Positions 11,061 through 22,600 of a DNA stretch of 64,000 nt are shown one piece after another (position 1 is the stretch's first letter; the number at the start of each line of letters is the position of its first letter). The stretch is from Chrysopilus asiliformis. Lineage: Eukaryota; Arthropoda; Insecta; Diptera; Rhagionidae. The DNA is taken from positions 26,161,530 to 26,225,529 of the forward strand of contig OZ035962.1 in assembly GCA_964034945.1 (NCBI GenBank), read 5' to 3'. The notes under the pieces were generated by a model. It saw only the letters and a program-made list of their open reading frames with translations. It did not search any database and was not told where the DNA came from. The position numbers and the translations under genes were made by a program.

Positions 11061-13768
11061 CTTTGTGTATTTCGAAATGATAGAAGGCTAATTGTGAGCT
11101 CATAATGACGATCATTTTAAAAAAAACGCTCATCGAGAGATTCATTTTTGTGCTCATAACGAATCTTCTAGTTTGCAGGGATACCGTGCTGTTCTTTTGA
11201 GCCTACGCGAGTTTCTGCTTTGCGTTACATATTTCAGTTTAGTTAAGCTTGATGACGCCTTGTGATCGGTTCAAGTTTGTCTCTTTTTCCAGTTTGTTAC
11301 CAACCATTGGTTTCTGTTTTTTTTTTGTTTTAATTTCATTGAAAAAAAGGAATAAATGAAATATGTTGAGGAAACAATATCATATTTGATAGAAAAAAAA
11401 ACAGTTCTAAAACATTTTGCTGATTTTGTGTGATTAGTTCAGACCATTAAATGCTTATGGATTGTACCGGCTAGATGATTAATATATGTTGGTGTACTTC
11501 TCTTTAGTAAGTAAAGTTTGAGTTTAGTTGCCAGTGAAGCCCATTGGACATTCTATCATTTAATTGTATCATTTTGGACACATTTTTTTATAATTGACTT
11601 TGGATTCAAAAATTCCTGATTGGGATACACTACATAAAAACATCAAAAAAGTGGATAGCATTGGATACATTACATTAAAACACCCATAAAGTTGATACAA
11701 TTGGATACAAATTAAAAAAAGTGTGATTCACCGAACTTGCTGACAACATTTGCCGTATACACGTAGCCAAATCTTTTTGGAATGGGCTGCAGAAGTGTGT
11801 GCCTTACGCTAATACGATCGATTTTGCGGAAAACTTTTTACCAATTTACATTGTCAATCCATCACGAAAAGCTTTCTATCTAAAAATCGTAGACCTTTGA
11901 CAAAAGGAAATTATGCGAAAAGTAGGAAAAACCATTACTAATTTAGGCGGAAACAAGGCAAAACTAAGCGTATATCATTTTCATTTTGAGATACTTTTCG
12001 ATACATTTTTTGATGAAAAATCTGGATACTTAAAATTTTAATCATGGGCATCTCTGATAGTTTTTTTTCGAATTTTAGAGATTTTTTGCTAGTGAATCCT
12101 CTGGAACTTTGCTCGTTTTTCTGATATTTTTATATCAAATGGCCAGTAGTTTTTTGTTTGTACGCTTTTAGTGATACATTTGGACATTTAAAAAAAACTC
12201 ATAGAATTAAACACAAATCTTTGAGGTTAAACACGAATGATTTTTTGCCCGCCAGCCAGAATTAGCAAAAAAAGCTCTTCATCAGCGGTTCGAAAATCAC
12301 AAAGTAATAGAGTTGGCCTTTTCGAACAGTCCACCACCCAGTAATACACAAACAGGCCACAACAGAGCTATTGGTAATGTTTTTAGTGGCCTTATTATTA
12401 TCATTCTTTATAAAGTTAGCTGAGATATCTTAATTATTTCTTGGAAATCTGAAAGTATTGAAAGTAAAATATGAGATAACTTTAATGTCTGCAATCCATC
12501 CATCAGCGCATGTAGACGTGTAAATTTGGCGAGCTTTTCTCTATCATAGTTCTCGGAAAAATGTTTCTGGGCTTAAAATAGATTTAATCAGTTGGATTTC
12601 AGTATAAAAAGTATTAAAACATAAATGGTTTGAACGCTTTCAGTTCGCAACATCATTTCAAGCGTTGAAGACTGAAATTGACCAGCTAATATTATCAATT
12701 ATTAACACTATTAGAGTGTAATAGAAAAAATTTAAAAGAAATTTAATGATCAAAACAAGGTGCTCATTCATTGTTTGAATTGTGTGAGAACAGTTTGCTA
12801 TTTTTTACCACTACAAGTTTTGTAGAACATTTTTGGTGAATTTAATTTGAATTTTGTAAATGGATTGGTTTTATCAAAAATTTCAATTTCATATTTAAAA
12901 AAAACATTTCGTGAGAATATAATTAAAAATAACGGTTTGAACTAAAGACGCAGTGGAAACCGAGTAGCGCAAAATTGAAATAATGAAAAATGTGGCATTT
13001 TTATCCGATTATTTGTTGTAACAAATAGAAAAATACCTTATGGGCTTTAGCCGGGCACTGCAAATGTTTTTTTTTATTGCCGATATGTCGTTATAGACAG
13101 TTTTTTGATTGTGATAAGACTTTAAGCAAAAGTTCTTCTTGTGAAATAAAATTTAAACTTGATATGACAGTGAAGTTTCAAAGTATGAGCTCAAACAGCA
13201 CACCGGAAATTCCATTTCGTTTTCTGATTGTATTTTACTTTTTTCACAATTAAAAAGCTTTTGGTTGTTGGTGTAATTGAAAATATAATAAAAGCTACGA
13301 TTATCGAGTGGTGAAAAGTACGATTCAAGTCACAAAATTTGAAAAAAAAAAATCTGCCAAATAAAATTAAATAAATCAAGATTTTTTTTGTGTGTTCTAC
13401 TTGGGAGAGACAACTTTTCGATTTCTATGAGGGGGAGCGTCACATGTTATCCACTAAAAAGTGGTAAGTGTTAGGTATCACAAGGTTTTTAGACGACTTT
13501 TATTATTGCATTATCTGATTTTAAAAGTTTATATACAATTTTAGAAGCATTTTTAATTCTCTGCGTTTTACGTATATAAACCTGTATATTTTTCTCCAGC
13601 AAAATACCTCATGTTTATCCCACTAAGAAAAACCTATATTAAATTTGGGTCTTTGTCTGGTTTCTTTTTAAAATTTCTAAAAAATACACCCAGTTTAATA
13701 TTTTTCAAAGTTTGTTGCTTTATTGAATAGTGTTAATCTTGAAAGTGTAAAAGTATTTGGATATAACT
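11061..13768. other. Intergenic, nothing recognised
   Basis: AT-rich sequence of 2.7 kb without a credible reading frame, exon or bounded repeat. It is possibly old transposon debris. Confidence 0.4.
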
Positions 13769-13882
13769 CCCGATTCTGATAGTCGTGTTGTTTTCGACAA
13801 GAGTCGTTTCACGTTTTTGGAAACGACTCTTATTGATAGAAAAGCACCAACAAGTAAAACGATACGACTATCAGAATCTGGG
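13769..13882. repeat. Fold-back (hairpin) element
   Basis: The outer arms CCCGATTCTGATAGTCGT and ACGACTATCAGAATCTGGG are inverted. An inner pair, AAGAGTCGTTTC and GAAACGACTCTT, makes a second stem. It is probably a small MITE. Confidence 0.6.
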
Positions 13883-14180
13883 TGAAAATTTCATTAAAAT
13901 GGCTGCCTAAAAATTCGCACTGTCTCGGCAAAACAGCACGCACTTTTGGAAATAAATTTTCAACATTTCCTAGCGTTGTTCAAGCGTAAATCGATTCATT
14001 TCACATCGCGAAGTTTCGACACTAAAAATCCATCGTTTTTTTCGAGAGCATTGGTGTGTAAAATGTTGAAATAACATGAAATTCAAAAAGCAATGAATTT
14101 ATCCCACCCACTAAAGTAAACATTAATGATTTGTATTATAAACATTTTCATTCATCCTGTCATTTACGCAATTTTTAAAA

Positions 14181-14716
14181 TAAACATAACAAAAGCTATA
14201 ATTGCCAATCTGGCAATTATTCAAAACCCGTATGGTGATATTCGTATCAAAATTCGAACAGTTGTACCAAAATTCCACAAGATTTTTTAAAACTTATTCC
14301 AATCGGATTTTGATGTATGGGAGTTTTATGTAAAATCATATCCTAAATAACTTTTGTTCTCGCACTTTTTTAATAAGATACACCGTTTTTGAGATATTAA
14401 AAAAAACGTTTTCGTTCGTATGGGGGGTACCCCCCTCTAATGGTCCATTTTTGCTCATGAACGAACTTGGCCTCGCATTTTACGAAAAACGGAAAAACGG
14501 ATCTGCTCAAAATTTCAAGTCTCTAGCTCAATCCGTGCGCCCGCAATCCGCGCCACAGACGGACGGACGGACAGACGGACCGACATGCTAAATTCAACTT
14601 TTTTTTATCATTCTAAACACACTGGTGTAATTCATTTTTTTTGTGTGATGACGGGATCTTGGCGTTACAAACGGTAAGGCAAATCTAATATACCCTTTGG
14701 TTTCACCATACGGGTA
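14181..14716 (-). repeat. Dispersed repeat family R1, copy A
   Basis: A 0.5-0.6 kb family with four copies in the window. Shared marks are a palindrome AATTGCCAATCTGGCAATT near one end, ACCCGTATGGTGA and its inverse near both ends, a GGACGGAC-type simple tract, a GGGGGGTACCCCCC patch and a TATCATTCTAAACACAC segment. The copies differ mainly in the length of the GGAC tract. No duplication or coding capacity is clear, so the class is unknown. Confidence 0.7.
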
Positions 14717-15819
14717 TAAACACTCCAAATCAATTATTTCGCAGGAAGATTAATTAAATGTTCTTGAGAATATAAACTTAGATAACAGTTATTTTCATAT
14801 TTTTGCGATATGAAGATGTATGATTTCTTATCAAATTACTTAATTCAAAGTAAATTTAAATAGTTTACAAAGAAATTTTGATAAGGTTCTAAGAATAGAT
14901 TTAACTGTCAATAACTCGACGATTTCATGATAAAGAAAAGATGCATTTTCAACTATAAAGAAAATAATAACTTTCGTTTTGTAAAGTCAGATAAGAACTC
15001 TATTATTCAATAAATTACGTAGAAAGCTTTGCGAGAATGTAAATATACTTTTATCTATCTTGAATTCAAAACGAGAAATAATCAGAATTCTTCGAAATGA
15101 TTTTCGTGGCAAGAAAAACATTATTGCCTATTCTGAAATCCGAAGTAGCGTTAAGTTTGTCTGTCCGCTGCGTTAGAATCCGCTGCTTTTCACTTCTGTT
15201 CGATTGCGTATGCTGTAGTAACAGTTTGAAGGTAGAATTACTCGTTGCAAATTTTAGAATACCAGAATACCAATTGAGTGGCGAATCTAATCGACTGTGA
15301 TTGGTTTTACGTTTTAACTTCGGATTCTAAGTTAGCCATGATAACAACTGACCAATAAACCGTAAATTTATTGGAAAAACCAATTTTTGGCGGGATTTTT
15401 TAAACACTGCGCTTTATTCGGTTTTGGGCAAATTTCTCAATGGTATTAAATCAGCTGTTCAACGAAAATAAACATACTTATATGATTTTTGAACTTGAAT
15501 GTTTTCTAATACACTGAAATGTTACACATTCAGTGGTTTTCAGGGAGAGCTTTTTTTAGTGTCGAAATAAAGAGTATTAGCTTAACACCTCTTGAGGTTG
15601 AGCTTTTTGATCAATTTTCGACAGATGCCAACAACATAAAAGGGAAATCCCCATTTTCTTATGAACAAAGTGTCGACGCGGATAATTTTTTGAAATAAAA
15701 TATTGTTACGATTTTGGAACTTAAAATATCACAGTGGTGACTGAATTCTTAACCTGAAAAATTCTGTTTGTTGGTCTCGAGTAGCGCGATTATTGAAATT
15801 TATGTCATTATGTTTAGAG
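14717..15819. other. Intergenic, nothing recognised
   Basis: No credible gene between the R1 copy and the target duplication of the Penelope element. Confidence 0.4.
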
Positions 15820-15833
15820 ATTTTGTATTTATG

Positions 15834-16176
15834 ATATTTTCTCAAGTTAGGCTCATCGGTCCTCATTATTGCTTTTTAGGTTTTAATTGAAAGCATATTT
15901 ATATTGTATTGTGTTTTTGTTCGTTTATTTTAATCCGACGTTTCGGTCACGGTGGTGACCTTCTTCAGGAAAATGCGTTACAAAAATATTCACTAAAGTG
16001 CAAGAAGCATTACTATTTTAAATTTGTTTTGAAAAATAACTTACAGATTTGGATAATTTTAAGAGGTTTGACGATCGTGTTTCTGTTTTTTGTTTGACAA
16101 GTGTGATGTTTTTATTTTTATGTTGAAAACCATGATTTTAATATTGTGTCGAAAGTATGATAATAACACTATTGTT
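15834..16176 (-). repeat. Left terminal inverted repeat of the Penelope-like element
   Basis: It matches the reverse complement of 18255-18599 almost throughout. Both arms can be read as the same 62-codon open frame in opposite orientations, which is only a consequence of their identity. Confidence 0.85.
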
Positions 16177-16428
16177 TTAACACTGAAGTTTTTGATCATT
16201 TATTGTTTTTATTATTTCTTCAACATCAGCGATGATGTCGAATAGAGGAAACTCTTTGTTGTTTGGTGGTGGTGCAAATTTTGGTCCGAGAGCCAGCAGC
16301 CACATGATTGCCCTTGGGACATGGATATTTGTTAAATTAGTAAAACATTTATCGTCTATTGTTATATTTAACTCGTCAAGTAAATGGGTGTATAATTTGT
16401 CAAATTTTCTATCGTGAAGACCCCACAT
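16177..16428 (-). pseudogene. Inverted fragment of the Penelope ORF N-terminal region
   Basis: This 83-codon minus-strand frame contains LGPKFAPPP followed by a DVEEII helix. This resembles the conserved segment upstream of the reverse transcriptase in Penelope proteins. It lies head to head with the + strand reverse transcriptase, so the element begins with a partial inverted copy of itself, an arrangement known for Penelope elements. Confidence 0.6.
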
Positions 16429-16439
16429 CCAAACTTCAG

Positions 16440-18087
16440 GTAAAAAATAACAATTTCAGTAGATTTCTATACAAAAATAAATTGATTAATATACATGAAA
16501 AAAACCAACTAACCAAATACAACACTACATCTCCAAAATTATATGCACTCCCTAAAACACATAAATCCAATATCCCTTTAAGACCAATCGTATCAACCAT
16601 AGACACACCTGCCTCATATATGTCAAAAATGCTAGCACATCACTTACAATCAATTACCGAAAATGACAAATATAGCATAAAAAATTCCTTTGATTTCATA
16701 AATAAAATTTCCAATATTAAAATAGACAATACAGAGGTTATGGTCAGTTTCGATGTTGTGTCATTATTCACAAGCATTCCAGTAAATCTCGCTATTAACA
16801 TAATTAACCAAAAATGGGAAGTTATAACTACCAGAACGCACATACCCAAAAATCAGTTTCTGCAGATGTTAAGATTTCGTTTAATAGACGCTAATTATTT
16901 TATTTGTAACAACTCGTTCTACCAGCAGATCTTCGGAATACCAATGGGTAATCCTCTCTCGTCCATCATTGCGGATATTGTCACCCAAGAACTATTGAAC
17001 AACATTTTGTCAGAACTACCATATACCCCAAAATTATTTGTGAAGTACGTAGATGATGTATTCGCAATTATCCCGAAAAACTCAATAGACCAAACTCTAA
17101 CCAAATTAAATTCATTCCATCCAAAAATTCAATTTATGTACATATGAAACCGAACATAATAACAAACTACCTTACCTCAACATTCTATGTATACGAAATG
17201 GTAATAATAGCATCGATACAGATTGGTACCGAAAAACAATTACCTCAGATCGCATTCTTAACTATCTATCCAATCACCCGGAATCGCAAAAAAATAACAC
17301 CGCTAAACAATTAATAAATACAGCACTTAAACTTAGTTCACCAAAATTTCATCAAAAAAATCTAAAATTAGTAAAAGAAATCCTAATCAAAAACAATTAC
17401 CCAACAAGCATAATTAACAAATTAATAAAATCTATAAATAACAATGACGGACATTCAAAAAGGACACCAACTGATGTAAGCAACACTAAATACATGTTTA
17501 GAAGCATAACTTACATTAATGGAGTCACAGAAAAAATCGCTAAAACAGTTAAAGAACACACTAAAGACATAATGCTAGCATATAGAAACAAAACAACTTT
17601 ACGAAACATATACACCAAATTAAAAGACCCCATACCAAAATTAAAACAAACAAATATAATATATAAAATCCCTTGTAAAGGAAACGAAGAAAATGGTGAA
17701 ACATGTAACCTCAATTATGTTGGTCAAACAAAACAGCATTTGGAAAAGAGAATCGGCAACCACATGAACGACCTAAAGAGAACAAGAAAAATAACAGATG
17801 ACACACCACACACCGCTTTAGTAGAACATTTTAAAACACACGGACATAAACCAGATTTTGAAAAAACTGAAATTCTAGCAAAACAAACCAACCTTAGCAA
17901 AAGACTAACAGTCGAGTCTCTACACATATACACAGAAAACACATATAACATTAAACGTGATACAGATCAAATCTCCGCCATATATTGCTTGCTGTTGAAC
18001 GATAGCGTAAAAAATAATAAGAGAAAAAGAACGTTCTCTGACAGTGACGCAGACATAGACGACGACAACAAACGAATACGACGATAA
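16440..18087 (+). pseudogene. Penelope reverse transcriptase / GIY-YIG endonuclease, one frameshift
   Basis: The first part (to a stop at 17147) has LYALPKTHK, RPIVS, FDVVSLFTSIP, GIPMGNPLS and the catalytic YVDD. The second open stretch begins in another frame at about 17145 and runs to a TAA at 18087; it includes the GIY-YIG-type nuclease segment NYVGQTKQHLEKRI with a downstream Glu region. A single frame change near 17140-17147 separates the two, otherwise the protein would be continuous. The N-terminal part in + orientation is absent. Substrate is target DNA for the nuclease and element RNA for the transcriptase (family knowledge). Confidence 0.8.
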
Positions 18088-18254
18088 GAGATTTTGATAT
18101 GATAAACTGTTATTGTTCTTACTGTTCCCTCTTTTTTATTTTTAATCAGCCGTTCAATGTTAAAATATTTTCAGTGCAATAGCCATTTTGTGACGTCGTG
18201 TTTATTTATTCTTATTAGTTTTAGTTTAACTCAATGTTTTTTATACTTTTGACT

Positions 18255-18599
18255 TAACAATAGTGTTATTATCATACTTTCGACACAATATTAAAATCAT
18301 GGTTTTCAACATAAAAATAAAAACATCACACTTGTCAAACAAAAAACAGAAACACGATCGTCAAACCTCTTAAAATTATCCAAATCTGTAAGTTATTTTT
18401 CAAAACAAATTTAAAATAGTAATGCTTCTTGCACTTTAGTGAATATTTTTGTAACGCATTTTCCTGAAGAAGGTCACCACCGTGACCGAAACGTCGGATT
18501 AAAATAAACGAACAAAAACACAATACAATATAAATATGCTTTCAATTAAAACCTAAAAAGCAATAATGAGGACCGATGAGCCTAACTTGAGAAAATATC
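18255..18599 (+). repeat. Right terminal inverted repeat of the Penelope-like element
   Basis: It is the reverse complement of 15834-16176, with small differences at the inner end. Confidence 0.85.
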
Positions 18600-18692
18600 A
18601 AAAATTAAATACGGTCGACATGAATACATATTTTGTATTTATGTTTAGTGTTAAGAATCAGGGCCACATTGTACCCGATCTACCCGAATCTA

Positions 18693-18980
18693 CAGTAATC
18701 CCTCGAACTGCGCGGTAGTTTACGTTGTGAAAAAACAGCGCGCAATCCGAAATCGCGCACTGTGAACCCTATTTTGTATTAAATTAGTGGGATACGTTCC
18801 AAACCCTAAAATTCTCACGAAAAATTTAAACTTAAAGTATGTACATAACTAAAATAAAGTCTTTCTTCAGTGACTAGTTATATTATATATACATATAAAG
18901 TTAAACATAGACCAAAAAAAATTACCTTTATTATTAATTTTCCCTTGCATAAAAAACTGTTTTTTCTCGAGGGATTACTG
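18693..18980. mobile_element. pogo/Tigger-like MITE (288 bp)
   Basis: The ends are CAGTAATCCCTCGA and TCGAGGGATTACTG, perfectly complementary and flanked by TA on both sides (18691-18692 and 18981-18982). It has no transposase. Confidence 0.75.
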
Positions 18981-19299
18981 TACTCCGCTTTGGACCATTT
19001 ACTATATTTTTCGGCATTTTTGTTTGTGGTTTTTTATTCTTTGGTCACTTTTTTTGATCTAGTAGTTTTTGGCTTCAGAACAGTAAATTGTATGTTCAAC
19101 GCCTATTATAACTCATTCACTTATTTGAACATCAGTTTACTCAATCGTGCGATTATTCAAAATAAATAACGCAATATCTTTAAACAAGTGTCGAAACTTA
19201 TTACTAAATTCAAGAAAGTAATAAGAATTTACAATATAATGTCCTACTGTAATTTTTAATAGCCTGTGAGGTGCAACGAAATGTACCTGTTTTTTAAAA

Positions 19300-19510
19300 G
19301 CTTTTATTTAGCATGCCTTCGTATCATTTGTTTGTCGGGGTCAAATCTTGCAATCTAATTTTGACCCACTTCCACTCATCGGATTGACTTGAAATTTTGC
19401 ACACATACGTAAGTCCCATTACAATACAATATTTTCACTATTTCATCCCTGTAAGGACAAGCGAAGATTCTGTAAGGAAAACGTGATTATCCTTTTTCTC
19501 AAATTTCCTG
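19300..19510 (+). repeat. Dispersed repeat family R2, copy 1
   Basis: About 200 bases (GGGTCAAATCTTGCAATCTA, then TTTGACCCACTTCCACTCAT, then ACAATACAATATTTTCACTA) recur at 30443-30640 and, inverted, at 50985-51195. This copy ends about 110 bases before the splice acceptor of the SecA-like gene. Confidence 0.65.
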
Positions 19511-19620
19511 GAAAAAAATTTCAACCATGAAGCGATTTGAAATAGATCACTTGATATTTTATAATTATCTAATCTTTATAGCATTTTTCTTGATAAGTAT
19601 TTTTTGTTAATTATTTCCAG

Positions 19621-19685
19621 ATACATACCGGATACTACCGACATATGCAACAAATTAATTGAAGCTTTTAAATCAAAAAGGAGTA
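19621..19685 (+). other. 5' untranslated exon segment with a short upstream ORF
   Basis: A pyrimidine-rich TTATTTCCAG acceptor ends at 19620, so the transcript probably has an upstream non-coding exon. The leader contains an upstream ATG at 19645 followed by a stop at 19660-19662 (five codons), which could dampen translation (inference). Confidence 0.5.
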
Positions 19686-22600
19686 ATGGAAACAGGTGAG
19701 GAAGCTAAAGTTGGTATTCCGGATACCCAACCCGATGTGAAAATTGGTATTTTAAACACCGAGTATGGGGCTGAGAGTTTCTTTCATTCGATTTTCGGTG
19801 CTGAGTTTGAAGGAGTTTTGGTCGAAAAAAATCCCAATTTCTATCGTGAAAAATGGTACAATTTCCTAAAGCAATTTAAATCCATCGATGATGAGGAACT
19901 GCCTTTAGTTTTAAGAGATCAACTCGAGCCGCTTTTTAATTCAATGCTCAAAAATGCCAGTAGTACTAGTGAAATGATTCAGGAACTTTTCCAAAAGACT
20001 AAAGATCGCAAATTTGTAATAAAACTAGAACGGGAAAAGCTAATAGATGATATTGTAAATAGATTTCATAAAGATCAAGAATTTTCCAATAAAATGTCAA
20101 TGATATTAAAGTTATGTGATGAAAATTTTGTAATATCCGAAAATAATTCAGATCAATTTAAAGATAAAATTAGAAGTAATATAAAATTGTGCGCATTTGC
20201 ATATGACACTTCATTAAATGATAAAAAATTCAACAAAAAATATTGCTCACATAATTTATTCACTAATTTAATTAGAAGTGAAGAATTTTACAAAACTTAT
20301 ATAGAATCAGTTAGAAGTTCAAATTATTTTGTACATTTGGAGGAAATCGGTTTACTCGTTTCATTGTTTAACATTGAAATCGGGGTCTACTATAATGAAG
20401 AAACATATTTAGTACGTAAATATTTTACACCAAATGAAGAATATTTTAACAATAAATTCAAAGTAAATTTAATTCCTACCGAAATAAAATGCGAGACCAT
20501 AGTTTTCTTTGATGGTTTAAATTTTTCACGGGCTCAACTTTACAATGAGGAAATTTTTGATAATAATCAATCTAAAAATCAGGACCCCGTAAGGGAAGCA
20601 TTCAATAAGTTTCAAAATTATATCGAAGCTAATCGAACAGAATACATATCTGATGAAGTAAATATTGATTTTGATGAAATTGATGATAATCAGAATTCCG
20701 ATGAAGCCCACATTGAAGATGATTTTTCTGACATTTCCGATTTTGAAACTGCAACTTTGCCGAATGACTTAAAACCTAAACGTTGGCAAAAATCACAAAT
20801 AAAAACCAGGAAAAGAAATACGCAGAAAAAATTTACCGGGTGTAAAAAAATTTTTAACGACACAGATCAGGAATTTATCGAATCTAATTTAAAAGATGAC
20901 ATTTTAGAGGAGATACTATCATGTAAATTTCTTTATTGTGGAGACAGGATTTGGAAATTGGAATCCGTCGGTGATGGTGTCTATTACATGCTTAGCAAGA
21001 ATTTTGTTTATCAGATATCGATATCTTCATTAAGAATTAATTTCAGTAAAAAATCGTTTTTTAAAATAAAAAAACAAATAATCAATAGTTTAACAATCGC
21101 AAAAATTCTTACCGATACTTTATTAGAGCGCAGAGATGATGCTTACACTTGTCTGGTATCAGCTTTCAAAACCAGCGATGAAATAGACGACTTTTACCAA
21201 CTGTACAAAGTCCTCATGTTAACATTGCTAAATTTAAGTAGCCAGGATTTTCTGTTGAAGCTATTACAAAATCCTGATATCAGTGAAAATATTCTGAACA
21301 GAATAAGAACCTTATGGGAATATGAAAATGACGTTGCTGAACGTAACAAGGATTTACCAAAATTCAACTCGGGTTTGGCTCCGCAACTATCAAGACTTGT
21401 GGATAAACTGCGTGAAATTTGTAAAGCTAAAATCGAAAATATTCGCCAAATTATGTTGGATATCTGCCCCCCACTAATATCTTTTCCCAAAATTTTTACG
21501 GATATTTCCCGGCTAACCGATATTCAAATTATGTGTCTTAAAACTGATGATGTTAAACTCTTTACGGAATTGGTGGACATCACAGATCAACAATGCTATC
21601 CTGCCGATCATGTTCAATTCGATTTTACAGAAAATTCTCATCGTTTCATAACGGATTCGTGGCAAAATTTACTGCAAAAAATCCGACCTGTCGACATTTC
21701 CATGCAAAGCGTAAAAGAAGTGGGGAAATTAACTAACGTATGGTATCCGTATTTATACAAAAGCTTTCTAGAATACATGGTGGAAATAAATAAACAGACG
21801 GGGTTAAAAGCAGCAGAATTATTCCACAATAGTAGCTCAAAGTGGAAAACCAATAAAACAATTTCTTGGCCAACACCGTCAATATACGTTTCGACCATCC
21901 AACGGCAGTACGTATTTTTGGGAAAATTATTGAATGAATATAAAATTGCGAGTGAGGTTACCTATGAGCATAAATATAATTTGAAGTTTTTAAAGAAATC
22001 CGTAAAGCCTGCACAGGATCAAATGGTGTGGGTTTATATATTGGACGATGCTATCCAAGGTATTATTGACTATCAGAAATCAAATGGCGGCCTCACAAGT
22101 GATAGTGAAGCTAAATTCAATTCTCTGTGTAAAACAATTGTGACTGCATTTTTGAAGTTTCTACAAGATTCACCACCAGACAATTACGAATCCTTTCGAT
22201 CTGGACTTCATGGATTAATAAAATTCATGGCAAAGATTACTCCATACATGGTGAAATTGAAAAAGAAACCAGTATCAGGTTTTAGGAAAATATTCAAATA
22301 CATGAAAGTATTTAGCGATAAAGATAACGATCAAAAGATATTAGAGGATCAAGTGACATTTATTAGTAAAATGTTAAATGCATCCACGACCAATTCATTT
22401 TCGATATATTTCTCAAGTTTAATTGACGTTTTCACGGATTACTGGGAATATCGTGATTTAATTATTGAAAAAATTTATCAAAAATTCGACGAAACTTGTT
22501 TGGACGGTGCCTTAGAAAATTTAAAAAATTCCATACTAAAAATTTTGATATCCGTTCATTCGATCGACGTTGATTTCGAAGACGTCATCCAGTTTTATCG

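Larger units (their letters stand above)
15834..18630 (+). mobile_element. Penelope-like retroelement with inverted terminal repeats
   Basis: The element carries a reverse transcriptase followed by a GIY-YIG endonuclease, the hallmark of Penelope-like elements. Long, nearly identical inverted repeats (about 345 bp) lie at 15834-16176 and 18255-18599. The 14-bp sequence ATTTTGTATTTATG is present on both sides (15820-15833 and 18631-18644), consistent with a target-site duplication. About 30 non-repeated bases lie between the right arm and the right duplication. The reading frame is broken once, so this copy is probably inactive. Confidence 0.85.

Noticed and set aside
15909..18523. Two identical 62-codon genes in opposite orientation
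   Set aside because: They are the two arms of the Penelope inverted repeat, not genes.
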